Numbered from the stretch's first letter, positions 39,260 through 48,129 are shown. The stretch: DNA of 64,000 nucleotides from Falsochrobactrum shanghaiense (GCF_003149535.1 NZ_QGDB01000001.1:372001-436000), one strand, 5' to 3'. The notes: generated from the sequence alone by a model not told the origin. Made by a program: numbers and translations.

Positions 39260-40657
39260 ATGTCCACGCAGTCACTCGACAAAGTTCTCGATCATCTCGA
39301 TGCCAATCTCGACAAAAGCATCGACCATCTGTTCGATCTGTTGCGCATCAAGTCCATTTCCACCGATCCGGCCTACAAGGCCGATTGCCGCAAGGCAGCA
39401 CAATGGCTGGTCGAAGACCTCAAGTCGATCGGTTTCGATGCCAGCCTGCGCGATACGCCCGGCCATCCGATGGTGGTTGCCCATCACGAAGGCCCCACGC
39501 CGGATGCGCCGCATGTGCTTTTCTACGGTCATTATGACGTACAGCCCGTCGATCCGTTGAACCTTTGGGAAAACGATCCATTCGAACCCACCATCAAGGA
39601 TGTCGGAAATGGCCGCAAAATCCTGACCGGGCGCGGCACCTCCGACGATAAAGGCCAGTTGATGACCTTCGTGGAAGCCTGCCGCGCCTATAAGGCGGTC
39701 AACGGGCAGTTGCCGCTCAAGGTGACGCTGCTGTTCGAGGGCGAGGAAGAATCCGGCTCGCCATCGCTCAAGCCATTCCTCGAAGCCCACAGGGAAGAAC
39801 TCAAGGCCGATGTGGCGCTGGTCTGCGACACCGCCATGTGGGACACGCAAACACCTGCTATCAGCGTCGGCCTGCGCGGCCTTGTCGGTGAGGAGATCGT
39901 CATCAAGGCAGCGGATCGTGATCTGCATTCGGGCTTTTTTGGTGGCGCTGCGGCAAATCCGATCCATATATTGTCGAAGATTCTCGCCGATCTTCATGAC
40001 GAAACCGGTCGTGTGACGCTTCCGGGCTTCTATGACGGCGTGGAAGAAACGCCTTCGCAAATCCTCAAATCATGGGAGAGCCTTGGCCGCACGGCGGAAA
40101 ACTTCCTCGGCCCCATCGGCCTGTCCATTCCATCGGGCGAAAAGGACCGCAGCGTTCTCGAACTGACATGGGCGCGACCGACTGCGGAAGTCAACGGCAT
40201 TACCGGCGGCTATACCGGCGAAGGTTTCAAGACGGTGATTGCAGCGCAGGCTTCCGCGAAGATCTCGTTCCGCCTCGTGCACAAGCAGGACCCGGAAAAA
40301 ATCCGCGACGCCTTCCGCGCCTTTGTAAAAGAACGCATCCCCGCGGATTGTTCGGTCGAGTTTCATCCGCATGGCGGCTCGCCCGCCATTCAGTTGCCCT
40401 ATGATTCACCGCTGGTTTCCAAAGCCAAGAATGCGCTGTCCGATGAATGGCCCAAGCCTGCCGTGCTGATCGCCATGGGTGGATCGATCCCGATTGTCGG
40501 CGACTTCGACACGTTTCTTGGCATGGAGTCGCTGCTGGTCGGCTTCGGCCTTGAGGATGACCGCATCCATTCGCCCAATGAAAAATATGAGCTGGACTCC
40601 TTCCATAAGGGCCAGCGCTCATGGGCTCGCATTATGGCTGCTATCGCAGCCAAGTAG
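39260..40657 (+). CDS. M20-family metallopeptidase (dipeptidase type)
   Basis: A 465-residue zinc exopeptidase of the M20/M25/M40 family. Metal and catalytic motifs: FYGHYDVQPVDP (His and Asp with the family spacing), GRGTSDDKGQ (bridging Asp), EGEEESGSPSL (catalytic Glu and metal Glu), ALVCDTAMW, and the C-terminal His in DRIHSPNEKYEL. The dimerisation lid domain occupies about residues 200-330. It looks more like a cytosolic dipeptidase than a DapE desuccinylase, but the substrate is not determined. ATG 39260 is preferred over 39236. The final 11 codons are followed by a near-copy of themselves in another frame. Confidence 0.9.
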   Translation: MSTQSLDKVLDHLDANLDKSIDHLFDLLRIKSISTDPAYKADCRKAAQWLVEDLKSIGFDASLRDTPGHPMVVAHHEGPTPDAPHVLFYGHYDVQPVDPLNLWENDPFEPTIKDVGNGRKILTGRGTSDDKGQLMTFVEACRAYKAVNGQLPLKVTLLFEGEEESGSPSLKPFLEAHREELKADVALVCDTAMWDTQTPAISVGLRGLVGEEIVIKAADRDLHSGFFGGAAANPIHILSKILADLHDETGRVTLPGFYDGVEETPSQILKSWESLGRTAENFLGPIGLSIPSGEKDRSVLELTWARPTAEVNGITGGYTGEGFKTVIAAQASAKISFRLVHKQDPEKIRDAFRAFVKERIPADCSVEFHPHGGSPAIQLPYDSPLVSKAKNALSDEWPKPAVLIAMGGSIPIVGDFDTFLGMESLLVGFGLEDDRIHSPNEKYELDSFHKGQRSWARIMAAIAAK

Positions 40658-40691
40658 GGCCCGCATCATGGCCGCTATCGCAGCCAAATAA
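40625..40691 (+). repeat. 34-bp imperfect tandem duplication of the M20 gene end
   Basis: Coding bases 40625-40657 (ARIMAAIAAK plus stop) recur at 40659-40691, also spelling ARIMAAIAAK and a stop. The copies differ at five bases, and all five are third codon positions (stop TAG versus TAA included). Confidence 0.9.
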
Positions 40692-40701
40692 AGGACTTTA
40701 G

Positions 40702-41319
40702 ATGACTATCCGTTTTCATAAAAACGATCTGCCCAATCTCGATCATTATAATGTCGATGCGGTTGCCATCGATACCGAAACGCTCGGCCTCAACCCGCAT
40801 CGCGACCGGCTGTGCGTGGTGCAGATTTCGCCGGGCGACGGCACGGCTGACATAATCCAGATCGACGCCGGGCAAAAGGAAGCGCCCAATCTGGTGAAGC
40901 TTCTCAAGGATTCGGCGATCACCAAGATTTTCCATTTCGGGCGCTTTGATCTTGCCGTGCTGGCGCATACATTCGGCACCATGCCGGAGCCGGTTTTCTG
41001 CACCAAGATCGCCTCGAAACTGACCCGCACCTATACGGACCGGCATGGGTTGAAAGAAATCTGCGGCGAGCTTCTCGACGTTTCGATTTCCAAGCAGCAG
41101 CAGTCATCCGATTGGGCCGCAGAAGTTCTGTCGCAGGCGCAGCTCGAATATGCCGCATCGGACGTGCTTTACCTGCATCGCCTCAAGGCGGTGTTCGAAC
41201 AGCGCCTTGCGCGCGATGGCCGCGCCAGACAGGCCGAAGCCTGCTTCAAATTCCTGCCAACCCGCGCCGAACTCGACCTGATGGGCTGGCCGGAGCAGGA
41301 TATTTTCGCGCATAGCTGA
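40702..41319 (+). CDS. rnd: Ribonuclease D (short form)
   Basis: A 3'-5' exoribonuclease of the DEDD family, class y. The 205-residue product contains Exo I AIDTETLGL (Asp and Glu), Exo II FHFGRFDLAVLAH and Exo III QLEYAASDVLYLHRL with the conserved Tyr-X3-Asp. It ends just after the exonuclease fold and has no HRDC domains, unlike E. coli RNase D at about 375 residues; the short form is usual in alphaproteobacteria. Likely roles are tRNA and small-RNA 3'-end maturation. It begins 10 bp after the duplicated tail of the M20 gene, so it may be co-transcribed. Confidence 0.92.
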   Translation: MTIRFHKNDLPNLDHYNVDAVAIDTETLGLNPHRDRLCVVQISPGDGTADIIQIDAGQKEAPNLVKLLKDSAITKIFHFGRFDLAVLAHTFGTMPEPVFCTKIASKLTRTYTDRHGLKEICGELLDVSISKQQQSSDWAAEVLSQAQLEYAASDVLYLHRLKAVFEQRLARDGRARQAEACFKFLPTRAELDLMGWPEQDIFAHS

Positions 41320-41341
41320 TAGCGCATGAAGCTTGCAAAGG

Positions 41342-41376
41342 GCCGGCAGGAAGCAACATCCTGCCGGCCTTTTTTG
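41342..41376 (+). terminator. Rho-independent terminator after rnd
   Basis: GGCCGGCAGG (41342-41351), 9-nt loop, CCTGCCGGCC (41361-41370), then six T. A strong classical terminator 22 bp after the stop. Confidence 0.95.
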
Positions 41377-41465
41377 TTCCTGAGAGGCGAAAGCGCCAAA
41401 AAGTACACGTGGCCGTCCGACCTTGTCGCGCATCTTCTATCGTCAAGAATTTGCGTAACCGAACC

Positions 41466-41526
41466 GTCACAAATCGTCAGGTGTGACCTGCTTGCTACAG
41501 ACTCTCAATCAATCTCCCTTTATATT
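41466..41526 (+). promoter_or_regulatory. Porin gene upstream dyad and putative -10
   Basis: GTCACA (41466-41471) and TGTGAC (41482-41487) form a perfect 6-bp inverted repeat with a 10-bp spacer. The -10-like TATATT (41521-41526) is 34 bp downstream, and the ATG is at 41555. No matching -35 is evident, so an activator-dependent promoter is possible. Confidence 0.4.
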
Positions 41527-41554
41527 AGGGTCAACTATTCATCGGAGGATCATC

Positions 41555-42241
41555 ATGAAGATCAAAGCTCTGCTTCTCGCATCCACTGTCGCCCTTCTCG
41601 CCGCAACCGGCGCCAAGGCGGCTGATGCCATCATTCAGGAAGAGCCCGCACCCGTCATTCTTCCCGCCGGGTTCTCGTGGGAAGGTGCCTATATCGGCGG
41701 CCAGATCGGCTATGGCTGGGGCAAGTCGGAATTCAGTGACGGCGTAGATTACCTCAAGATCAAGCCGGACGGCTTCCTCGGCGGTGTCTATGGCGGCTAC
41801 AACTTCGATCTCGGAAACGATGTTATTCTTGGTATCGATGCCGACGTAACCTATAACGATCTTGAAGACAGCTATTCGGAAATCATTGACGGAGACAGGA
41901 GCACCCTTGAAAGCAAGCTGCGCTGGTCGGGTGCCGTACGCGGTCGCGTCGGTTATGCCTTCGACCGCTTCCTGCCTTATATTGCAGGTGGTGTGGCATT
42001 TGGCGGCGTCAAGAACAGCGTTTCGATTGCAGGTCTCGGCGGCGTCTCCGAAAGCAAGACCCATACCGGCTGGACCATCGGCGGCGGCTTCGATTATGCG
42101 GCAACCGACAATGTCATCCTGCGGCTTGAATACCGCTATACCGATTACGGCAAAAAGGATTACGACTTCGGCACCGACTACAGCGTCGAGAACAAGTTCA
42201 AGACCCATGACGTTCGTCTTGGCGTCGCTTATAAGTTCTGA
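41555..42241 (+). CDS. Outer membrane beta-barrel protein, Omp25/Omp31 family
   Basis: A 228-residue outer membrane protein. The signal peptide (MKIKALLLASTVALLAATG) cleaves after AKA, giving a mature start ADAIIQEEPAP, with the proline-rich leader typical of Brucella Omp25/Omp31. Then comes an eight-strand barrel of the OmpA-like transmembrane type: SWEGAYIGGQIGYGWG, GGVYGGYNFDLGNDVILGID, GRVGYAFDRFLPYIAGG, VILRLEYRYTDYG and the terminal VRLGVAYKF ending in Phe. Which paralogue (25b, 25c, 25d, 31b) this is I cannot say. An AGGAGG-like site (CGGAGGA) stands 7 bp before the ATG. Known relatives affect envelope stability and host interaction. Confidence 0.9.
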   Translation: MKIKALLLASTVALLAATGAKAADAIIQEEPAPVILPAGFSWEGAYIGGQIGYGWGKSEFSDGVDYLKIKPDGFLGGVYGGYNFDLGNDVILGIDADVTYNDLEDSYSEIIDGDRSTLESKLRWSGAVRGRVGYAFDRFLPYIAGGVAFGGVKNSVSIAGLGGVSESKTHTGWTIGGGFDYAATDNVILRLEYRYTDYGKKDYDFGTDYSVENKFKTHDVRLGVAYKF

Positions 42242-42275
42242 TCTGGCAAGTCCTGATCCGGTTTACCGATCCTGA

Positions 42276-42308
42276 TAAAAGGCCCTGCATTGCGGGGCCT
42301 TTTCTTTT
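42276..42308 (+). terminator. Rho-independent terminator after the porin gene
   Basis: AAAAGGCCC...GGGGCCTTTT stem (42277-42303) around a TGCATTGC loop, followed by CTTTT; 35 bp after the stop. Confidence 0.9.
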
Positions 42309-42337
42309 CGCCCCTATATCGTGCCAATTTAACCCTC

Positions 42338-42440
42338 AAGCGTGTTGCGTTTTATCGTATTCATACAACACGCTTTAACTCTTTGTTTTTACGCATGTCT
42401 TTATCCCAAAACCGGTACCCACTTTTGGGAGACATGCTCT
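42338..42440. repeat. Two-hairpin intergenic repeat, copy D
   Basis: First stem AAGCGTGTTG (42338-42347) / CAACACGCTT (42366-42375), a T-rich linker, second stem TCCCAAAA (42404-42411) / TTTTGGGA (42423-42430) nested in CATGTC/GACATG. Ends CATGCTCTA. About 57 bp before copy E, in the same orientation. Confidence 0.85.
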
Positions 42441-42497
42441 ATCGGGTTTACGCCCCTTTAAACTGCCGCATTTACCCTTCAGTCGATTACCGCACAC

Positions 42498-42604
42498 TAA
42501 AGCGCGTCGCGATCTTTCAGATTCGCTTCTTGCGCTTTAAGTTGTTGTTTTTACGCGTGTCGTTATCCCGAAACCGGTTCCCACTTTCGGGCGACATGCT
42601 CTAA
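42498..42604. repeat. Two-hairpin intergenic repeat, copy E (107 bp)
   Basis: Begins TAAAGCGCG and ends CTCTAA. First stem AAAGCGC/GCGCTTT, linker, second stem TCCCGAAA with TTTCGGG around the CCGGTTCCCAC loop. It differs from copy G (58907-59013) at only three bases. Size and layout suggest the Brucella Bru-RS palindromic repeats; that name is from memory and unverified here. Confidence 0.85.
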
Positions 42605-42681
42605 ATATGTGCGTGTAAATTTGATAAAGCGGGTCTCATTGATCGAAATGACCTGCGAATGGTGGGCGGATCTGGGCAGAC

Positions 42682-44943
42682 ATGGCTTCGCGAGACGGCA
42701 GAAAACAACGTATAGAACCTTCTTTCGGCAAAGCGCGGGAAACGGAAGAAAACACTTTCGCCGTCGATGAAGGAGACCGTATGGTCAGGGCACAGCGATC
42801 AGGAAAACCCGCAAAGCCCCGCAATTCGCGCCGCGGCAAAAAGGCAAGGCGCGGCGGGGGATTTTTCGGATTTGTGCGCCGGGCGATCTACTGGTGCCTG
42901 GTGCTGGGCCTGTGGGGCGGCATCGCCTTTGCGGCCATGCTGGTATATTTTGCCGCCAAAATGCCGCCGACCAGCGACTGGGCCGTTCCCGACCGTCCAC
43001 CCAATGTGCGCATCGTCGATGTCAACGGCAATCTCATCGCCAATCGCGGCACGACCGGCGGACAGGCCGTCGGCCTGCATGAAATGTCGCCCTTTATCCC
43101 GCAAGCCGTCATGGCCATCGAGGATCGGCGCTTCTATTCGCATTTCGGCATCGATCCGATCGGGCTGGCGCGCGCCATCGTCACTAATATCGCATCGGGC
43201 CGCGCCGTTCAGGGCGGCTCGACACTCACGCAACAGCTTGCCAAAAACCTCTTCCTTTCGCCCGAACGCACATTGGAGCGCAAGGTTCAGGAAGTCATGC
43301 TCGCCCTCTGGCTTGAGCATAAATATAGCAAAGACCAGATTCTGGAGATGTATCTCAACCGGGTCTATCTCGGTTCGGGCGCCTATGGCGTCGATGCCGC
43401 ATCGCGGCGCTATTTCAGCAAGACCGCCAGAGACGTCAACCTGATGGAAGCAGCCACGCTCGCGGGGCTTCTCAAGGCACCTTCGCGTCTTTCTCCGGCG
43501 CGCGACCCGGAAGCCGCCGCCGCCCGTGCGCGCGTGGTTCTGGGCGCAATGCGTGAAGAGGGCATGATCGACGACCGGCAGCTTGCAATCGCCGAAAGCG
43601 AGCCGCCCACCCGTGCGCCTTCCTATTGGCAGGGATCGGAGAATTATGTCGCCGACCGCGTGGTTTCCGAACTGCCTGAACTGATCGGCGAAGCGCATGA
43701 CGACATCACCGTCCAGACGACGGTCGATCTCAATCTTCAGAAAGCCGCTGAAGAGGCCATCAGGGACCAGATTTCAGAAAACGGCAAGAAGATGAATGTC
43801 AGTCAGGGCGCTCTTGTCTCCATCGACAATACCGGCGCGGTGCGCGCCATGGTCGGCGGTTATGATTATGCCGCAAGCCAGTTCGACCGCGTAACAGACG
43901 CTCACCGCCAGCCCGCTTCCGCTTTCAAGCCCTTCGTCTATCTGTCGGCGCTCGAACAGGGCCGCACACCCGATTCCATCCGCAATGATGCCCCCGTTCG
44001 CATCGGCAAATGGACGCCGAGCAATGATAGCGGCAAATATATGGGGCCGGTGACGCTGGCGACCGCGCTCTCCCATTCGCTCAATTCCGTTTCGGCCCAG
44101 CTTGTCATGGAAGTGGGCCCGCAGACGGTCATCGATACGGCGCACCGGCTCGGTGTGCAGTCGAAGCTGACGCCCAATGCTTCGCTGGCGCTCGGCACCT
44201 CGGAAGTAACGCTTCTCGAACTAACCGACGCCTATGTGCCCTTTGCCAATGGCGGCTATCGCGCGCCGGTCTATTTCATCACCAAGGTCACGGATTCCGA
44301 CGGCAATCTGCTTTACCAGCGACAGGAAGGCGTCGGTCCGCGCGCCATCGACGACCGCAATCTGGGCATGATGAATGCCATGCTGCGCCGCACGGTGGAA
44401 GACGGAACCGCCAGACGCGCCGCCTTCGGCTGGCCTGCGGCGGGCAAGACCGGCACCAGCCAGAATTTCCGCGATGCCGTCTTCGTCGGCTATACGGCCA
44501 ATCTGACCACCGGCGTCTGGTTCGGCAATGATGACGGCAAGCCGATGAAGCGCGTTTTCGGCTCGGGTCTGCCGGTGACGGCGTGGAAAGCCTTCATGAC
44601 GGAAGCCCATAAGGGCGTGCCTATCATGGAACTGCCCGGTCATTACGAAATTCAGGATATATTGCCCGGCGGCAATGACGGCATCGATCCGAACGCGCCT
44701 TACGATCCAAGCCTGATGTCACAGGACAGCTATGGCAATCAGCCCTTTGCGGGCAATGGCGATGACGGTTACTGGCCGCCTGCACCCGATTCTCCCGCCC
44801 GGGCTCCGGTCCAGCAGGATGGCACAGCGCAACATTATCCGGCCAGCGCCAATGACAACCGGCCGATGCCGCCCGCCTCTATCGGCGGCGAACTACCGCC
44901 GCGCAAATCCACGACGCTGCTCGATATCATCATGGGGAATTGA
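42682..44943 (+). CDS. Class A penicillin-binding protein (transglycosylase/transpeptidase)
   Basis: Bifunctional peptidoglycan polymerase of 753 residues. A basic cytoplasmic N-terminus (RNSRRGKKARRGG) precedes one transmembrane helix (about 68-92). The GT51 domain carries the catalytic Glu in IEDRRFYSHFGID (about 144) and GGSTLTQQLAKNLFL. The transpeptidase domain has SxxK as SAFK (about 413), SxN as SLN in LSHSLNSVSAQ, and KTG in GKTGTSQNFRD (about 590). The C-terminal tail is Pro/Asn-rich and probably disordered. It belongs to the PBP1A/1C-like group; which one is not resolved. Two repeat elements lie in the spacer upstream. Confidence 0.93.
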   Translation: MASRDGRKQRIEPSFGKARETEENTFAVDEGDRMVRAQRSGKPAKPRNSRRGKKARRGGGFFGFVRRAIYWCLVLGLWGGIAFAAMLVYFAAKMPPTSDWAVPDRPPNVRIVDVNGNLIANRGTTGGQAVGLHEMSPFIPQAVMAIEDRRFYSHFGIDPIGLARAIVTNIASGRAVQGGSTLTQQLAKNLFLSPERTLERKVQEVMLALWLEHKYSKDQILEMYLNRVYLGSGAYGVDAASRRYFSKTARDVNLMEAATLAGLLKAPSRLSPARDPEAAAARARVVLGAMREEGMIDDRQLAIAESEPPTRAPSYWQGSENYVADRVVSELPELIGEAHDDITVQTTVDLNLQKAAEEAIRDQISENGKKMNVSQGALVSIDNTGAVRAMVGGYDYAASQFDRVTDAHRQPASAFKPFVYLSALEQGRTPDSIRNDAPVRIGKWTPSNDSGKYMGPVTLATALSHSLNSVSAQLVMEVGPQTVIDTAHRLGVQSKLTPNASLALGTSEVTLLELTDAYVPFANGGYRAPVYFITKVTDSDGNLLYQRQEGVGPRAIDDRNLGMMNAMLRRTVEDGTARRAAFGWPAAGKTGTSQNFRDAVFVGYTANLTTGVWFGNDDGKPMKRVFGSGLPVTAWKAFMTEAHKGVPIMELPGHYEIQDILPGGNDGIDPNAPYDPSLMSQDSYGNQPFAGNGDDGYWPPAPDSPARAPVQQDGTAQHYPASANDNRPMPPASIGGELPPRKSTTLLDIIMGN

Positions 44944-45051
44944 CTAGAGGGCGCAGTTCAGGCTGTTTTTGGCGGATCGGCGACGCGAAGCTTAAACCCT
45001 CTCGAAATCCTGCCCGGCTTGGGCTATGCAGGAATCGAGAGTGAGGTTTCC

Positions 45052-45843
45052 ATGTCAAAAGTTTCAAATACCGATACGTCCCCGTCCGATGCTCCCAAGA
45101 CGGATGCGGAACGCAAAACACTCGTCCTGACGGGCGCAAGCCGCGGTATCGGCCATGCGACGGTGAAACGCTTCTCCCGGGCCGGGTGGCGCGTCATCAC
45201 CTGCTCACGGCAGGATTTCGCCGAGAACTGCCCATGGCCCGCAGGGCCGGAAGACCATATCAAGGTCGATCTTGCCGACCCGGAGGATATTGGCAAGGCA
45301 ATCGCCGAAATCCGTCGCAGGCTCGAAGCCAATGGCAGCAAGCTGCATGCGCTGGTCAATAATGCGGGTATCTCGCCGAAAGCCGAAGGCGGACGGCGCA
45401 TGAATTCGATCGAGACGCCCATGTCGACATGGCGCGATGTCTTTCAGGTGAATTTCATGGCGCCGATCATGCTGGCGCGTGGGCTGTTCAAAGAACTGGA
45501 AGCTGCGCAAGGCTCGGTGGTCAATGTCACATCCATCGCCGGAAGCCGCGTACACCCCTTCGCAGGCACAGCCTATGCGACATCGAAGGCCGCGCTTGCC
45601 GCGCTGACACGCGAAATGGCCTCGGATTTCGGCCCGCATGGCATTCGCGTCAACGCCATCGCACCGGGGGAAATCGACACGGCGATCCTTTCGCCGGGCA
45701 CCGACAAGCTGGTCGAACAATTACCGATGCGCCGCCTTGGCAAAACATCGGAAGTCGCGGAAACCATCTATTTTCTGTGCACCGAGGCGTCGTCCTATGT
45801 GACGGGTTCGGAAATTCACATTAATGGCGGCCAGCACGTCTGA
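45052..45843 (+). CDS. SDR-family oxidoreductase
   Basis: A 263-residue short-chain dehydrogenase. After a polar tail of about 22 residues come the dinucleotide motif TGASRGIGHA, the NNAG motif (LVNNAGISPK), the active-site Ser in VTSIAGSR, and Tyr-X3-Lys in AYATSKAAL. The C-terminal phrases RVNAIAPGEIDTAIL and YVTGSEIHINGGQHV complete a classical SDR, probably tetrameric. Substrate unknown. ATG 45052 follows GTGAGG; the frame is open 11 codons more. It lies 23 bp before a sugar kinase gene, so a role in carbohydrate metabolism is possible but only inferred. Confidence 0.88.
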   Translation: MSKVSNTDTSPSDAPKTDAERKTLVLTGASRGIGHATVKRFSRAGWRVITCSRQDFAENCPWPAGPEDHIKVDLADPEDIGKAIAEIRRRLEANGSKLHALVNNAGISPKAEGGRRMNSIETPMSTWRDVFQVNFMAPIMLARGLFKELEAAQGSVVNVTSIAGSRVHPFAGTAYATSKAALAALTREMASDFGPHGIRVNAIAPGEIDTAILSPGTDKLVEQLPMRRLGKTSEVAETIYFLCTEASSYVTGSEIHINGGQHV

Positions 45844-45866
45844 TAACGGAAGATGAAAGGACCGGC

Positions 45867-46793
45867 ATGATCCTTTGCTGCGGTGAAGCCCTGATCGACA
45901 TGTTGCCGCGCGAAACCGCGACGGGCGAGACTGCGTTTTTGCCCTTTGCGGGCGGCTCGGTGTTCAACACCGCAATCGCACTGGGCAGGCTCGACGTTCC
46001 GACGGGTTTTTTCTCAGGGCTTTCATCGGATTTTCTGGGTGCGATCTTGCGCGATGCGCTGGCGCGCTCCAATGTCGACTATTCCTTTGCGGCAATCTCC
46101 GACCGACCGACAACACTTGCCTTCGTGCGGCTGGTCGACGGTCAGGCGCGCTATGCATTTTATGACGAGAACACTGCCGGGCGCATGCTATCCGAAAGCG
46201 ACATGCCATTCGTGGACGACAGTGTCGATGCCATGCTGTTTGGCTGTATCAGCCTGATTTCGGAGCCGTGCGGCCATGTCTATGAAACGCTGATGGCACG
46301 CGAAGCGCCAAAGCGCGTCATGTTCCTCGACCCCAATATCCGCGCAAGCTTCATCACCGACCGCGAAAAGCATCTGGCGCGCATGAAACGCATGATCGCG
46401 CTGGCCGATATTGTAAAACTTTCGGATGAGGATCTCGACTGGTTCGGTGAAAAGGGCAGCCATGACGAGATCGCAGGCGAATGGCTCAAGCTTGGGCCAA
46501 AGCTCATCGTCATTACCAGGGGCGCTCATGGCGCCGACGCCTATAGCGCCCATGCGCGCGTACGGGTTCCGGGCGTCAATGTGGACGTCGTGGATACGGT
46601 CGGCGCAGGCGACACGGTCAATGCGGGCATATTGGCCAGCCTGCATATGCAGGGGCTGCTTAATAAAGAGGCCATCGCCGGGCTTGATGAAGAGCAGATA
46701 CATTCAGCCGTAGCTCTGGGCGTACGGGCGGCAGCGGTCACGGTTTCACGCGCAGGCGCCAATCCGCCATGGGCGACGGAAATGCGGGACTGA
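45867..46793 (+). CDS. PfkB-family carbohydrate kinase (fructokinase-like)
   Basis: A 308-residue ribokinase-fold kinase. The N-terminal signature is ILCCGEALIDMLPRE followed by PFAGGSVFNTAIALGRL (PfkB signature 1), and the C-terminal signature 2 is DTVGAGDTVNAGILASL, with the catalytic Asp in GAGD and the anion hole glycine. LDPNIRASFI and IVKLSDEDLDWF match bacterial fructokinases, so fructose phosphorylation is the likeliest activity. It follows the SDR gene closely and converges on pncB with a 31-bp gap. Confidence 0.88.
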   Translation: MILCCGEALIDMLPRETATGETAFLPFAGGSVFNTAIALGRLDVPTGFFSGLSSDFLGAILRDALARSNVDYSFAAISDRPTTLAFVRLVDGQARYAFYDENTAGRMLSESDMPFVDDSVDAMLFGCISLISEPCGHVYETLMAREAPKRVMFLDPNIRASFITDREKHLARMKRMIALADIVKLSDEDLDWFGEKGSHDEIAGEWLKLGPKLIVITRGAHGADAYSAHARVRVPGVNVDVVDTVGAGDTVNAGILASLHMQGLLNKEAIAGLDEEQIHSAVALGVRAAAVTVSRAGANPPWATEMRD

Positions 46794-46824
46794 TCGCAAA
46801 CCGGTGACGGCTACCGATTGAACG

Positions 46825-48129
46825 TCACACCTTGACGAACTGCTCCACGCGTTCTTCATTGCCGAAGAATTTCAGATAACGTTCGACTTCCTTCGGGTCG
46901 CCGGTCGCCTTTTGCGGATTATCCGAAAGCTTGACCGCCGGGCGTCCATTGGCTTGCGTCACTTTGCAAACGAGCGAGATGGCCTTGAGGCCATGAATGG
47001 TGTTGGGCGCGCATCCGGCAAAATCGTTGGTCAGGTTGGTGCCCCAGCCGAAGCTCATGCGCACGCGGCCTTCAAAATGGCGGTAGGTTTCCTCGATGGT
47101 ATCGACATCGAGCGCGTCGGAGAAAATCAGAAGCTTCTCGCGCGGGTCCTTGCCGCGTGATTTCCACCATTCGATGATGCGCTCACCGCCTTCAATCGGC
47201 GGCGCGCTATCGGGGCGAAAGCCGGTCCAGTCGGCCACCCAGTCGGGCGCATTGCGCAGAAAGGCAGCGGTCCCAAAAGCATCGGGCAGCACGATCAAAA
47301 GATTACCGCCATAATAGCGGTTCCAGTCCTGAAGCACGCGATAGGGCGCGCTGCGCAGTTCTTCATCCGTTGTTGCCAGCGCAGCCAGCACCATCGGCAA
47401 TTCATGCGCATTGGTGCCCAGTGCCTCAAGATCGGTATCCATGGCCAGCAGCACGTTGGACGTGCCGGTGAAGGCTTCGCCGATCCCTTCCTTGAGAGCT
47501 TCGACGCACCAGCGCTGCCACAGGAACGAATGGCGGCGGCGGGTGCCAAAATCCGAAATCCGGAGATCGGGCAACTGGCGCAGCCGTTCGACCTTGCTCC
47601 ACATCTTGGCCTTGGCGCGCGCATAGAGCACATCGAGCGAGAAGGGACCGAGATTCTTCATCGCCGCGCGCGAGCGTAGCTCATTGATGATGGCGAGCGC
47701 TGGAATTTCCCACATGGTCGTGTACGCCCACGGGCCATGGAAATGGAGTTCATACTGGCCGTCCTTGCGCTGCAATTCGTATTCGGGCAATTGGAAATCA
47801 TGCAGCCAGTTGAGAAATTCGGGCTGAAAAATCTGCTTGCGGCGATAGAAGGTATTACCGGCAAGCCAGATCATCTCTTTTTTGGAAAAACGCAGTGTGC
47901 GGGCATGATCGAGCTGGGCGCGAAGCTCGCCCTCGTCGATCTCGTCGGCAAGGCGCACGGAAGATGTGCGATTGATAAGCGAAAAAGTCGCATCCACTTT
48001 GGGATAAAGACCCCAGATCATTTGCAGCATCAGGAGCTTGTAGAAATCCGTATCCAGCAGGCTGCGGACGATCGGATCGAGCTTCCATGTGTGGTTATAG
48101 ACGCGCCGCGCAATGTCAGTTCTGGCCAT
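46825..48129 (-). CDS. pncB: Nicotinate phosphoribosyltransferase
   Basis: Salvages nicotinic acid to nicotinate mononucleotide for NAD synthesis, using PRPP and ATP. The 434-residue product has the substrate region [16 protein letters not shown] near the N-terminus, FGTRRRHS, the phosphorylated-His loop [23 protein letters not shown] (cut here at GTNAHE, the His-containing part) and the PRPP-site phrases [10 protein letters not shown] and [11 protein letters not shown]. The start at 48129 follows TGGAGG; an ATG ten codons earlier is less likely. It is separated from cgs by 81 bp, on the same strand but downstream of it. Confidence 0.96.
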   Translation of the reverse strand: MARTDIARRVYNHTWKLDPIVRSLLDTDFYKLLMLQMIWGLYPKVDATFSLINRTSSVRLADEIDEGELRAQLDHARTLRFSKKEMIWLAGNTFYRRKQIFQPEFLNWLHDFQLPEYELQRKDGQYELHFHGPWAYTTMWEIPALAIINELRSRAAMKNLGPFSLDVLYARAKAKMWSKVERLRQLPDLRISDFGTRRRHSFLWQRWCVEALKEGIGEAFTGTSNVLLAMDTDLEALGTNAHELPMVLAALATTDEELRSAPYRVLQDWNRYYGGNLLIVLPDAFGTAAFLRNAPDWVADWTGFRPDSAPPIEGGERIIEWWKSRGKDPREKLLIFSDALDVDTIEETYRHFEGRVRMSFGWGTNLTNDFAGCAPNTIHGLKAISLVCKVTQANGRPAVKLSDNPQKATGDPKEVERYLKFFGNEERVEQFVKV

